64,000 nucleotides of DNA, taken from Paragonimus westermani. Lineage: Eukaryota; Platyhelminthes; Trematoda; Plagiorchiida; Troglotrematidae. Below, piece after piece: positions 11,401-24,369 of this stretch. The first letter of the stretch is position 1. Every line of letters begins with the position of its first letter. The notes under the pieces were generated by a model. That model searched no databases. It worked only from the letters and a program-made list of their open reading frames with translations, and was not told where the DNA came from. A program made the translations under genes and the position numbers. The stretch spans positions 116,488 to 180,487 of the forward strand of contig QNGE01000999.1 in the NCBI GenBank assembly GCA_008508345.1. Reading direction: 5' to 3'.

Positions 11401-14400
11401 ACGAAACAATTCTTTGGAAATTCATGGATTACATCTTTTGCTTGACCAGGGGAAAACCCTGAAGGAAAGACGTCGTTTAATGGTTACGTTTCTTTTGTAG
11501 TAGACCACGTGACATTGTGTGGGGCAAAGTTTAACTTTGGCATACAATCGAGCCTCCGTTCATTCAACTGAAACTTGAACAAAGATTTGACCAAAGTACT
11601 TTCTGTTTTTTCGCAAAAAAAAACAACAAGAAAATTCTGTCTGTAGCTTTCCGTTCACATGTTTATCGGGTACCATCGGAAATTTATGCATGAATTAAAA
11701 GTTACGCATCAGGGAGCAGACCTCCTTATGCATTTGAATGACAAACGGAGTTGAATTCCGGCCAGTAAATCAGAAAACAGGGCATGACACTGTATGTCAC
11801 CTTGTTATGCAGGAGAGGATATTATGTTGTTGTCCAAGAGAGTGCGTTTACAGTCCTTCAGTTAACTGATCTTCACACGGTTCGGATGTTTAAAACGTTA
11901 TGAAAAGTATACACGGCTGCCATTGTGTTATGCTTGTGACTAAGGGCTAGAGGTATACAGACTTGATACGGTTGATCACACAGTCTTTTCAGTATCGGTC
12001 ACCTATGGTCGATAACTTTAGGAAACCTGACAGTCAATATGTGTGTCACACCTGCCGATTCGATTAGGTCATGTTCACCGTATTCTAGTTATCATGGCTA
12101 CAGCAGTTTCAGCAGACTTAGTGAACCACTTTAAAAAAACGATAAGCGTTACTTATCCCATAGCCGAATTTGTGTAGAAACCCGGTATTACTGAAATAAG
12201 TAGGTATGATCGTTGTGTAAGCATCACAACGTTATACCTGACGTGGGAAGCTGCAGCAGACGTAGTTCGGTCAATTTCCCGAGCCATTCAGCAAGACTAA
12301 AGCCGTCTGATTGATTTAACAGAAGTTACCTTATGAGAGATTTATACGTGTTACACTTGGGAGAGCCGATTATCATTATGTTAATTTTCTTTGATGTTAA
12401 CTCACAAGCCAACACACTCCGAGACTGACTACGTTCCTGCTCGAACTCATCTACCAAAGTATGACTTGAGCTGAAGCTGTTGTTGTTTCTACAAACTGGT
12501 CAAAAATGCACCATTTCATTATATCCACATTAAAGGATACGAGCATCAAAACAGACTACATAACAGCAACTCGGGTTTTTCACATTCACCATTGTACCCA
12601 AAGTAAGCCGTAGCTCTGCTACCTGGTATTCCTTACACGCCAATGCCACTCCGTTTTCCAGTGAAATAGGAGGGTCGAAGCCTATCTCCGCACAGAGCTA
12701 CCTCTGAGTAAGTGCACCACAGACATGGTGTATAGAGAACATGAAAGACAGCGAACCGTCTATCTCTGACCTAGTCGTGTTGCTTAGTGAACAGCACATT
12801 AGTATTGGGCGATGGTGTGAATTTTTTCACAACTGTAATTCAGAGAATTATGTACTTAATAGGACATTCATAAATATATACGGATCAGCCTAGTAATCGG
12901 TCCATGGGACCAAAATTGTAGGAATGGTTTGAATAAGTTACAACTCACTCTCTGTGCACAGAACTACTGACGGAGCACTAGGCAAGGCGCTGCTCAAGAT
13001 ATCGCCCACAGTTTATACAGAAACGTTCATGGTATGCGAACTTAATCAACCGGAACTTCATTCAACACATTATTTGGTCAGTAGAATGACATCTACCGCC
13101 AACAGAATTTCCGAGGAGGTATCGGAAACCGTACCGTCTTGGAGTACTTAAAGTATCCAGGTTCATGCATTGACTGAGTTGCTACCAACAGGCTACCCGT
13201 AAGAGACAACATAGAAATCTGTTTTTGTTGGACATAGGAGTTGTTGATTCATAGGATTTCGCCACGTATGTGGAAACCTGATCGCGCATTAACTAAAATG
13301 TGGGTCTTAATATGCATTACAAAGGTAGCGTTAGAAAGAATCAAAGAACACTACAACAAGCATATGTGACCTGGTCTCCCAACAAAATTCAGCTTAGATA
13401 ATTAGGGGTAATTAGCTGTTGATGAAATATCTGACACTGCTAACAGAAATATTCCCAAGCAAACTGTTGTGGATCGGATAAGGGACAGGAATATGTTGAA
13501 ATCAAGAACAAACGTTCAGTTAGTCTTAAACCTGCGGCTTAGAGCAGAGATCAAGAAAAACAACAGGTTTGTTCAGAAAGAATATATCTAGCAATTTAAT
13601 TGCATTGCGACTGCTGTAAGAGAGGAACGGTTCAAATGTCAACGGGATTTCTCCCGTATGCTGAGGGTGAACTGAAAACTGTTTCGCAAGGAAAACAGAA
13701 GTTTTCTTAAAAAGTAAGTTCGACATTTTTTAACCCCGAACTTCTGATAGATTTACAAGCACAACTGCTGGTGATACGTTGGGAAGATACCAAACAATTG
13801 TATATGACTGTTCATACAGAAAGCTTCCTGAGCTAATGAAAAAATACTCACTTGAAATTTTAAAGTTCCGCGCGTCACATTCGGATGTCAACTTAGCGAA
13901 GCTTCCAGCAAATAAGCAGGCCAATCACCAATTAACGCAATCGGTGGTCCAGGAGAAAGTGCGACTAAGTTAGCTGAACGGACAGCGACTCTTCCTAATC
14001 AACCGTTAGTAGTCGGACCCTCATTGAAGATTTCAGATGAATTTGCAATCAGTCCTACTCTTAGAGGCTAATACAATGATGACCAACAACTTACTAAAGG
14101 ACGATTTTATTTTCAGTGACCTTCAAACTGAATGTTTTCTCTAGAGCCTAAATAGCTCAACTTGAAATCCTTACCGAGGCCCATCACGGGTTTCGTAAGT
14201 TGCATTCGAGTGACGCAAATTTATGGCTTGTAACTGATGAACCATGGAAAATCACAAGGAACTGCCCACTGATGCAATTTGGCTAAACTCCGCTAAAACC
14301 TTTGTTTAGAAAACCCAGTAATAATGACCTTGTGGGACAACTGCTGAGTGACTCGTGGATCACCCAACCGAGTGCAAATTTAAGGCAAATATCAACGAGT

Positions 14401-17400
14401 TCTCACTAGACTGCTTCCTCTCGAATTACAGAGTTCTGCACTGGTACATCCCGAACTCTACCTGTTGGTTATATTCTTCATGGACTTGCGAAGCTCTGCA
14501 GTGCAGATGACAATGTCTGCGAGATCTGGATACATTTCAAAACGACTCGACCTGGCTTATTCAGTGATCCGTAGATATCCACTTATTGTGATTCTCCAGA
14601 TTCGGTCATGCACATCCATTGTTAAACTTGAGTCGCTTATCATATAGGAGATCGCGGGCTAAAGATCAGTGAGTACGTAAACGATGTATGAACGCTATCG
14701 ATAGGGGAATTAAGACTGTTACGTAGCTGTACCGACGAAAACAAAATAACACGGAAGTTTTTAGGAAGAACCCGTGAGCTTTTTCACACTGTAACACCCC
14801 TCACAATAGAAAACTGCACTGTTAGTATTCACCCGAAATCAAAATACAGGCATGTCGTTTTTAGCCAGAAAAGCAGCTCTTAATTAGAGTCTATAGACGG
14901 TACCAGAGGAGTAATGGGGCTCAAGATGTTCTTAACGAGGAAGACTGGCGTCATTGGGTCATTTTCTTAGGAACTACAGACATCTCAGAGAGGACCTAAT
15001 CGTAATCCACAACAGTATGGACACGACTGGTCGCCTAATAGTAGACGTCCTCCAACTAACTACAAACGGGCAGTCAAGAGTTCATTATCTGTAGCACAAG
15101 TTTCCGATAGGCAGACTATTGTATGGGCTGATGGTTCTTCCCAGTTAAGTTCTGTACACTCGAAAATGCACTACGGTCACTTATGATTTGGTCGAGATAT
15201 CTAAAACCCAGCTAGATCGGTACATATCCCAGGATCAACAAAGCTAGAGTTATCTCGGTCATCTCGCAGGTATGTCTGTCTTTTAGCCATCGTTGTTATC
15301 TGTCCGTGTGCACGTATATTTGTTTCGTTCGAGTGAATGCTTTTCCGTTGTACTGATAGGCCGCTTTTGAATGCAAACTGTTGTGAACACTTCTTTTTCT
15401 TGCAATCTTATTCCTTATATCAAGTAACCACTCGACACATTTGATTTTTCGAACAACGCAGAAATAGGAATGAGTGAGCATTTTCCTTGTCCTCATCCGG
15501 CGAAAAATTATCATCTGTTTACTCCTTACGGCTATTTTGAAAACGGCTACTTATCTGGATAGTTGTCAACCAGTTAGTATTGAGCACTCAACACCACTCG
15601 TTCAAAATCTGTAGAACATTATAATGTTCCTTACAAGTGAATCGATGCGACTTGACAAACTACGATGCATTCCAACGTTTAACGTTTTGGAAAGTTTTAC
15701 TAGTTTGGACTGGGTTGAGTAGAAGAGAGTTAATGTGAAATCACCTAATTAGATCCAGTATTGAACACAAAAGCAAACCCACGTATTAAGCAAGACAAGC
15801 GAAGCTAGTGGCTATAAGTAGTTTTAAATTGTGTTATCAAGACAGCCGGTTAACTCAACAAAAACAGTTGTTAGTTCCCCCCTTGTTCCCCATCAGCGTG
15901 TCGTGTTCATAGAACTTACGGTAATTAAACGGATAGGGCGAAAAGCCCAGAGCTGAGAAAAACAAATCACAAAATGAGTAATATTGTATCAGACTGATAT
16001 AACGTGTAATAATAATCTGCACTCACCGAATTCTTCATCAACTTTGAGTAATTTCGGCAAGGTTGATTGTTTGAAAGCTCGAAGAGACAGTAAAAATGGA
16101 ATATTCAAACTGGCAAATGAATAGTGAAGTGTGCTTTAGCGGTTCAGGGCGATTCGGTCCATAGTTTGAGTGCGCTTCAGCAGAGGTAACACCCGCGAAT
16201 GAGAATATACAGCCATGATGGCAGTTAGATACACTTTATGGGAACAACAAAACTATTTTTGTTTAATGCAGGAGTAAGAATGAAAGATTGGTTGCGATCA
16301 GTATGTACGAATGACCGAATAGACTGCATATAATTTGACAAGTTCTTGAAAGATGACGGTTTTGTAACTACACACAATACACGAACGAAAGTGACCACTG
16401 ACATTTATTTCAGCGTAAGTGCGAAGGGATGCAGTCTGAGTGCAAACCAATTTTCATTGAACAATGTAAGATGATTACGCAGAAGATGAAGTTCACAGAC
16501 GTGACAAACATTGTGGTAAAATAGATATCTTTCAAATTTTCGAAAACGTATTTTCAAAATTAGTCGAGAGGGGTACATCACCTAGATTTGTATTGTTTGA
16601 TGTGAGATAGCGTAGAGAATCTATCTGCTGTTTCGTATTCCTAGTCGAAAATTATGAACTGATGTGGGTGGAAATGTGGCTCGAACAATGCGGTTCTTCT
16701 CTATTTGAAGTTGAGATGTATGGATTTCTAAACAAATGCTGTTCGGTGAAGCAAACGGACATGACAGTTGGCAGAACTCTGTTAATGTGAATCAGAATCG
16801 TATGCAAAAGCGTACCGTCTATGTTCCAAGTTCACTTCAGTTTCACATGGGTGTACCACTTGCCTAGAATGAGTTAGGCACACTGTTGGATATCTTCACG
16901 TCTCAACAGTTCACGCAAACTGCCAGCTATAAATCCATTTGCGACTTCTCAATCGATCCAGCAGTTCGTTTACACTTGCCTGCCAAATTCGGAAAGATTT
17001 CATCGAGCCCGGTAGAAAGATCGGTAAAAGCCAGTATGTTTACTAGTACAATAGGGTGTGGGTGGGTCAAGGAATTTTTCGCGCCTAAAAATTGCACAAT
17101 TTGTCTATCCAGCTGGAAGTGACTTGCCGAAAAATTAATGATGTTGCAACAAGAACGCATCGTGAAGTCCATCAAAAGAGTTGAAGGAAGAGTCGTAGCA
17201 ACGCTCTGCACAATAGGTGGGCCAACAGTATTGGCGAACGGAACCGACTCCGCTTTGTTGAAAGTTCACAAAGATTGCGCCGAACAGAATATCCATCCAA
17301 AAAAAAGCTTAAGGAAAGGACGCGTCTGTACAAAAATGACGGTGTGTAACGATGCCTACCCAAGGGGACGTATTCTAGACTTCTGCACATTTGAGCAAAA

Positions 17401-17639
17401 ATATGGATAGTCAGGAGTTTTGTACTTTCAACATCTCTTCCATGTAGTGTTGACTGCCCTTCCCAACTATTTATTCAACAGTGTACCTTGAAGAAGTAAC
17501 GTATGCACACTTCGGTCACAAGATTATTGACCAGTCGAGAATTCGAGGGGGGAAGAACCTGATAACAACCGATGTATGGCCACAGATTTTTCATTTCATT
17601 ACAGCATTGGCAAACCCTGATTAAGCGAAATCGCCAAAC
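8464..17639. other. Intronic stretch without recognised features
   Basis: About 9.2 kb of EPS8-like intron. ORFs are all short (under about 100 codons), lack splice context and show no motif I recognise. Part of the region (16886-17410) is unusually open on both strands and may be an old coding fragment, but it could not be identified. Confidence 0.5.
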
Positions 17640-18065
17640 TGAGGGTCCCATAACGTTCGATAGTGTCTACTGTTGCTCCGACAAAAAATTGACCTTATAA
17701 TGCGACGTCAATGGGTAGTTTGGAAAAACGTACCCAAAAGAGGGAGAGATTTCACAAGCTGATCTTGAAGATGTACGCTGCTAACCAGATTTAACAAGAA
17801 CCAAAGTTCCAGTCGAGTGCTCTGTCTGGATGTGGGCTAACCTGGATGACACTGGCTATCAACTAAACCCGGCCGAGGCTTTCCGAGTCATCTACGGGGC
17901 TCGCCAAACCTACCCTGGAACTAACAAAGTGCGATTGTTATCAAAGGCCAAGGCTATTGAAATCAGACTCCACACCCCCTGTTTGTGTGACTGGAAATAG
18001 ACTGTAAAACCCTACATCTACCTGGGCCAATTATTCCACAGCCACTTGAAACCGGAGTAAGCGTG
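17640..18065 (+). mobile_element. Penelope-like element scrap (GIY-YIG C-terminal side)
   Basis: The segment at about 17815-18000 translates to a block with DDTGYQLNPAEAFRVIYGA, then KAKAIEIRLHTPCLC. This resembles the part of GIY-YIG endonuclease domains of Penelope-like retroelements that follows the catalytic helix (x-T-G-H-x-L/F...A-x-x-I-x-x-x-x-P-x-L). Upstream sequence that should carry the GIY and YIG strands is too decayed to read, and stops occur on both sides. This is a third Penelope-type lineage in the window and is not closely similar to the intact element at 41.2 kb. Confidence 0.35.
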
Positions 18066-18549
18066 AATCACTTGACACTGAGGAACGCACGGCGCATGAT
18101 ATGCGCATGTGACACTCCCACACATTTAACAATACACCCATCTTCCTCCAGCAGACTGTGTTCCTCACCAATTCTGTGACATATGCGAATTGTAACCTTT
18201 GTTTGCAACTTGCACTTATCCTATGATATTGCGAATTTCGATGAGAATGACCGAAAACAGCTGTTTGCAAAATAGCTTCTTATAAACTAGATGAGCTAGT
18301 TTGTGCGTAAAAACTATCATCAGGCGCAAATGATGCTCAATCTGTAAAAAACTAATGTCTGGGAAATCGAATCAACACATCATCACAGCAGTGGTGTTAG
18401 GCGCACTTGTGCTAGTCGATGTCGAAAGGGTGAACGGAACTGGAGAAGCTAGTTTGCAACAAATTCCCTTTTATATTGAGCCTCATTACCAAGCGGCCGT
18501 GTAACTAACGTCCACTTGGATAACAAAACCCAACCAACGATTGCTTCAG

Positions 18550-18968
18550 AACTTTGTCCCGGCGCCAGAATTCGGAATCCAGATCAAGGGGTTTAGCGAA
18601 CGGCCACGAAGCCTAACCGAGTCGAGTGAGTGAACGGACATAACACATCGCCGATATCACAACCAGATTAGCTGGTTGTGGGTAGGGTAGGGTAGGGGTG
18701 TATGCGCATTTCCAGTCAAGTCGCTCGACCCCATCGACCCAGTGGTTGGGCCATCAAAGCCCACGATCGATAACATCAGGCTGCTCACGCACCACGTCTC
18801 TGCAATCGCTACATCGCTTGAAACGCAACGCTGAGCTTGGAACCAGGATGTATCAGTGGGTGCAAATGGACAAAGTAAGAATACGACAGTTTCCCGACGG
18901 ATTGCGTCATCACGATAGTTTTCTCATCAACTGACTGATGATAACAATAAGCCGCATTCTGGGACAAA
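18550..18968 (+). repeat. Left arm of 419-bp inverted repeat (foldback element)
   Basis: Every base I compared between 18550 and 18968 is the reverse complement of 19594-20012 (paired coordinates sum to 38562). Identity stops abruptly at both ends. The arm itself has short inverted ends: ACTTTGTCCC at 18551 and GGGACAAAGT at 18961-18970, each flanked internally by CAGAATTCGG / CCGCATTCTG. It therefore looks like a roughly 420-bp MITE, present twice in opposite orientation, or like the long terminal inverted repeat of one larger foldback. An arm-length ORF (78 codons) appears on both arms and is a by-product of the repeat. Confidence 0.9.
18658..18698 (+). other. Hairpin fused to G-quadruplex motif (left arm)
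   Basis: A perfect 9-bp stem (CACAACCAG / CTGGTTGTG, loop ATTAG) at 18658-18680 runs straight into four G-runs separated by TA (18680-18698), sharing one G. The G-runs satisfy the standard four-tract quadruplex rule and look like a short TAGGG telomere-like array. The mirror copy is on the opposite strand at 19864-19904. Confidence 0.85.
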
Positions 18969-19593
18969 GTCATTCACAGGCACGTGTTAACCTGACGCAA
19001 TATATGAAAGCCATTGAGTATGGAGACGGAATATTTACTTCAAGGTATCTACAGATAGATCTCGTGTAACGCTGTACACGGTAACGACAGGCGTACATCA
19101 GGAAGGTGTAACCAGTTTCGGTTAATAATGCCCAGTACTATGCTGCGTACGCTTCATGTGTAAAGTACGAAAATGGTCCCAGCATCGGTAGTTTTTTTAC
19201 TTAAAACGACGAATTAGTCGCGGTACACCACTAGGTTCCGGTTCCTGTATGGAAGTCCTGTTCATTTTCCGCGCAGCATTTTTCAAAACAATGCAGGTTT
19301 TTGAAAAACAAAGCATCTCAATATGGACGACGCTTTTGATCGAACTGTCCACACCGACTTCGATAACACAACTTGTCTTCAACATATTGATAAGAAGTGG
19401 AACGACACGGCTTGGCAACGAGGCCACAAAAATGAGGTGCCAAGTGTCGCTTATTGTTTGCACAGTATGACTGGAACACGTCACGTCAGAGTCCACAAAT
19501 CGTGCGATACACTTAAAAATGCAGCGTGACTTATCTCCAGTTTTGCAAAAAAAATTAAGTTTTGACCAGTCTTTTGGGGATGTGTAAATCATT
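18969..19593. other. Spacer between the inverted arms, with 131-codon minus-strand ORF
   Basis: A 625-bp spacer. The minus-strand frame 19592-19197 is open for 131 codons; it opens with a true ATG at 19592-19590 and ends before TAA. It contains DWSKLNFFCKTGDKSRCIFKC and a later His, which vaguely recalls a BED-type zinc finger, but the Cys spacing is not canonical and no transposase catalytic block follows. A plus-strand ORF overlaps it. It could be a relic of the transposase that moved the element, or chance. Confidence 0.35.
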
Positions 19594-20012
19594 TTTGTCC
19601 CAGAATGCGGCTTATTGTTATCATCAGTCAGTTGATGAGAAAACTATCGTGATGACGCAATCCGTCGGGAAACTGTCGTATTCTTACTTTGTCCATTTGC
19701 ACCCACTGATACATCCTGGTTCCAAGCTCAGCGTTGCGTTTCAAGCGATGTAGCGATTGCAGAGACGTGGTGCGTGAGCAGCCTGATGTTATCGATCGTG
19801 GGCTTTGATGGCCCAACCACTGGGTCGATGGGGTCGAGCGACTTGACTGGAAATGCGCATACACCCCTACCCTACCCTACCCACAACCAGCTAATCTGGT
19901 TGTGATATCGGCGATGTGTTATGTCCGTTCACTCACTCGACTCGGTTAGGCTTCGTGGCCGTTCGCTAAACCCCTTGATCTGGATTCCGAATTCTGGCGC
20001 CGGGACAAAGTT
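19594..20012 (-). repeat. Right arm of 419-bp inverted repeat (foldback element)
   Basis: Reverse complement of 18550-18968 with no difference seen by eye. The outer end reads GGGACAAAGTT (mirror of AACTTTGTCCC). The inner end is ATTTTTGTCCC rather than ACTTTGTCCC, so the short inverted end is imperfect here. The four-run G motif lies on the minus strand (C-rich at 19864-19882), next to the 9-bp hairpin at 19882-19904. No obvious target duplication flanks the whole 1463-bp unit. Confidence 0.9.
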
Positions 20013-23000
20013 ACGGAGCATAGGATACGGTTATGCGTTATATTACCGTCCCGAGCTGTCTTGTAAATGCACTCGGTTGTTCAAACCGCTCACCCATAAT
20101 GCGGTAACTATTCATTTCAGTGGTTAGTTCCTGTTATATCTTAATGTGACCGCGTGGCATGAAGCAGCGTGCTGGTAGTTCCTAACACTTGGATTCGCAC
20201 TGGTGAAGACTTAGCGAATCAATCTTCCCATGGCCGAAGGTGACCTTTCAAATATATTGACTGGTAATTCTAGTCTATTTTGCTCAACAAGGGAAGTAGC
20301 GTTGTTTACTGTTTGGGTGACTGCATGTTACAATGCTTTACGATGGTTTGTCCTAACTAATACACGAACTAGCTACTACAAACCAAGTAGGCTGCCTTTC
20401 GACACTAGATGGTGTAATCTGTCATCATAGTTAAGTATTGGGCTGGTTTTCGATTGGTAAGTAACGAATGCGTTTGATGGCAAATTGCATTAAACAATGA
20501 CACTTGGTGACAAATTGTATCTCAAGTATGACAAGGGAGGCTACGCGATGTGCGCGGTCAGGATCCTGACCTGTTAGCCGGCGCGGCAACGTCATCGTTT
20601 GAATATACAGTCAAGTCACTGAAAAGTTATGTGCTCTAAATAGTGAAGTAAGTTCTTCTGTTGTCTCAACCATGTGCTTGAAGCAACTTCCGTTTTACTC
20701 GGTTTTGTACTTGTTTGTTCGCACTTCATCACCCACCGAGTGCTTGTAAGGAGGTCAATCTTGCGTACCCCAGAGCTCATGGCACATGAGTATCTATTGT
20801 AACAAGGATAAATGGAAACTATTAGTAACAAGTCATCCTCTTTACAATCAAATGACATATATCACGGGCCGGTGTGCTCGCAGTATGAAGAGTTCATTGA
20901 CATGGTGATACCTATTCCAGTCCCATTACAGCTGGATGAGTTTGTACATGGCGCAGAGCAGCTACGGATAGTTTAAAAGAGTGCGAATGATCGCGGCGAA
21001 AATTTGTTCGCATTTTACATTCCCTTGATCAAACTTAGAAACCAGATAGTGGACGGCTAAAAAACTTTCCAGGCCTGACCAAGCAGTAAAGTGTAGCGGA
21101 TATTGTGCCTACGAGTCCGACATTATTCAAGACTAACACAACCGTCAGTATGATATTCAATACAATTCGTCTTTCGATTAACATGAATTAATAACAACCA
21201 TGTTTTTGCGAAACAGTATGAATAAAAGGTAATAAACTCCCCCAAAGCATCCTAATGCTTATACCCTTCACCCCAGTATGAACTGTGGTTTTTACTAGTT
21301 CATATATCTCGGATTTATACTCAGCATGTGTTGGGAATGCGGGTATCCTACTGATTCATTTTCGGTTCATAATCACTTGATAATTTTTCGTTCAGTAGAA
21401 CCAGACAGTTTGAAATTACTTACACGCGAACTTATCTCCGTGGTGATGCTTAGCCAACAAAATAGATTCTAACCGCAACAAGAAAAGGCCCCAACCCAAA
21501 TCTTTAGCTGCCTCATGGAAGCACCCGGTCTGCACTAAGAAAGAGATAAAACATGAATTTTCTCCTATGCTTTGTAGCGAATGAGAACCATAAACGAGAC
21601 AGTACACTCACTGTGAGCCGAACGACGATAAGTAGGGGGAACAAACGTCGACTCGTTTGTCTCAATTTATAGATCGATCTCGAGTCCTATGGAAACCGGT
21701 AGACAATTTGTCTGCCAAGGAGATTTGAACACGGTCAATTGGAATACGGTCATTAGAACGAGTTGACTTCCAGTTCACTTGCACTAATGCAACATGCCGT
21801 TCTTCAGCAGGTCGTGAAAGTCTGGACGCCCTAAATAACAATTCACTGCTGACGAATTTAGGAATTCAGTTGATGGCAAGTGTTATGCAGCAGGTTAATG
21901 AATAGATGTTGTAGAAAATGGTAGTCGATACACTTCAGGATAAGGTGGTTGTCGAGAACTTGATCTAGTTAAATAAGCACAAACAAACGTATCTTGTTGA
22001 AAAGCTAAGTTAGTAGGCTAGCTTTGAACAAAATGTTATCCGTGAAAAACATGACTGAATGTTACGAATGTTCACACAAACTGATAAACCAGTTATTGGA
22101 AAGTTTTGAAGTTGACTCCAAATTAGTTTAGGACGGACCTAATTACAAAAACGCAGCGTTATTTCATTGGAATTGTGTCAGGTGAAAACATAATTTGAGA
22201 AAGCACATTAGTCTGAGACGATTATGAAATCACGTGACAAAACCTCAAATTGCAGATTACGGAGTAACGTTATTGCTTATTTACGCCTGCTTTCCGCCAC
22301 GTGTTTTTGACATGAGAAAAGTTTATGTATTGTAATCGACCAATGACAAAATTTTTCTGGCAAACTCTATTACTGCCTGTCATTATGCGTCCTATGATCA
22401 GTACCATATTTGTTCATGGTTATCAGAAAAAACTCTTTCGTGGCGTGACAGAAATAATGAACAAGGTCGTCCGTTTGAACAAAAGGCATGTGATCCGAAA
22501 CCTCATTTTTAGTAATATACGAGAAACACTAGTATCAATCACAGTTATCGCCTGTTCTTGATTGGTCTGAAGTATCGTCACAAATAAACATGAATCCGAG
22601 TTTGTGTATAATAATTCGGTCACGCCTATCATGAAGTCAGTGGCTGAGTGTGAGCAAATGGGCTTGCATTGTGAGCTCTTGTTTCCTCAAAATAATGTTT
22701 GTTTTTACTTAATGTGTAGCTTTTCTCAGTTTCTTTTACCAGTCTCCTCTAATTTAACAAACACAGCGGGGAGGGGTTACAATACGCAAGACTGTGCCAC
22801 ACACCTGAACCAAACGATTCAAACATATGACATTGATGGTATATTTAAACGACTAGTGTTCTGTGAGTCTGAAGGTAACTAGTGTTGTATAACAGGCAGT
22901 TTCGTTGTCAGTAGTATACTACTCACAAGTAGTGTATTACCCACATGCGACATTCAGGAAAAAAAGGACAAGCCCCGCACACGACGGACGAGAAGAGACT

Positions 23001-24369
23001 ATCGGAACAGTGTGTACATGCTGTGTGAGAACTTTCGCCAAGGCGAATGACAACGTACTATCACCCAATGCAGATGAATGCATGTCTGTCGTGCAAATGA
23101 GTGTACGCGTTTGTCGTTTAGTTTTTGACATGAGCTATACGGAAGTTTGCGCAATAAACCAACTTGCTGGCCAAGCGTCTTTTACGGACACAACACTACC
23201 AAGCAAGAGATCTACCGTGAGTTATTAAACTTTAGTGGTCAGGAGCTGGTCACAACTGGTTGACCAATACGCGTCATCAATAGCTAACTCAGAGTTTGAC
23301 TGATATAGCAGTACAGTAAATGAAATGACCGCGTTCACCTGACAACCATTCATCTGGATGTGACACTGGGTTGCGTTGATTTCATCAACCCAATGTTTCT
23401 TGTCGCTAACTTGCTTGTGACACAATAAGTGTACGTTTAGCTAAAAGCAATGACTTTTAGGGTAACATTCCAATTCTACCAGCTAAGCGTCATGCAGTTT
23501 GACACAAACAAACAAATGAAATCATGATTCACTACTTATCATCAGATCTCACAAAACAGATAACTAACGTTCAATACGAACAGTCGTCGTGCGTTAAGGG
23601 TAAATAAGTTCTACAATTATGAAAAAATTCTCATGAAGTGTGAAAACTTACGCTTAACCTTAATGAATACCGAAAATTTACGACACTGTTAGATAACGCC
23701 ATTACAGTTATCCGTTTTCCAAGTCACCCATTTCTCGGTTTCCCGGTGTGTCACTAATTAAACCACAGAACTGTTCTGTACGTTTAGCACAATTGTGGTT
23801 CCATCGACCACAATACTCCTAACAACTAATAGATTAGATTCAGTCCTGTATGTATCATGTTCGAAGTTGAATAAAGTCACTACAACCCCGGGTATCACGT
23901 TTACAATGAAAGAATTGTGAAGGTTAACGCAGACAGTTGTCATAACAGTCGATTTCGTGCCCAATAAGCCAGTGTCATCATCACAATCATATGGATTGCT
24001 TATAAAGTGCACGACTAATTAGCTTAGCCTTTCTATGCGTCAGATAAGGCATTCTCGATGTGCAATTACAAGCACAGACCTGACACTTGCTTACAGTTTT
24101 CAAGTCACAGTAAGATGTTTAATGAGAATCAAAAGTCACTGGGTAAAAATGGCCCTTAGCACAGTTATCAGCTCTGTGAGAATTGCTTGAATGTCTTAAA
24201 GAGAGGTAAATACCATAGTAATTAAGGGCTACTTAGTGATGAGTAGGGCATGATACACGACAAGAGTCACAGCAGAAGGTGTGTAACTCGACTGACGTGT
24301 TACGAAATTGTCACCGATGACCAGTGGACCAAAATGAAAGCGAATTCATCGATGACTCTAAAGCTGTCA
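20013..24369. other. Intronic stretch without recognised features
   Basis: About 4.4 kb of EPS8-like intron between the foldback and the decayed Penelope-like element. Two neighbouring plus-strand ORFs (22604-22882 and 22905-23228, 92 and 107 codons) are the longest, but they show no motif or splice signal that would make them credible genes. Confidence 0.45.

Noticed and set aside
12590..12715. Repeated AGCTCTGCTACC / AGAGCTACC words suggesting a structured RNA.
   Set aside because: Pairing is short and no known RNA family signature was found.
18698..18934. 78-codon ORF repeated at 19628-19864 on the other strand, as if a duplicated gene.
   Set aside because: It is simply carried by both inverted arms, spans the G-rich motif and has no protein family features.
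22604..23228. Two adjacent plus-strand ORFs (92 and 107 codons) as a possible gene.
   Set aside because: No motif, no signal peptide, no convincing splice sites linking them; composition is not clearly coding.
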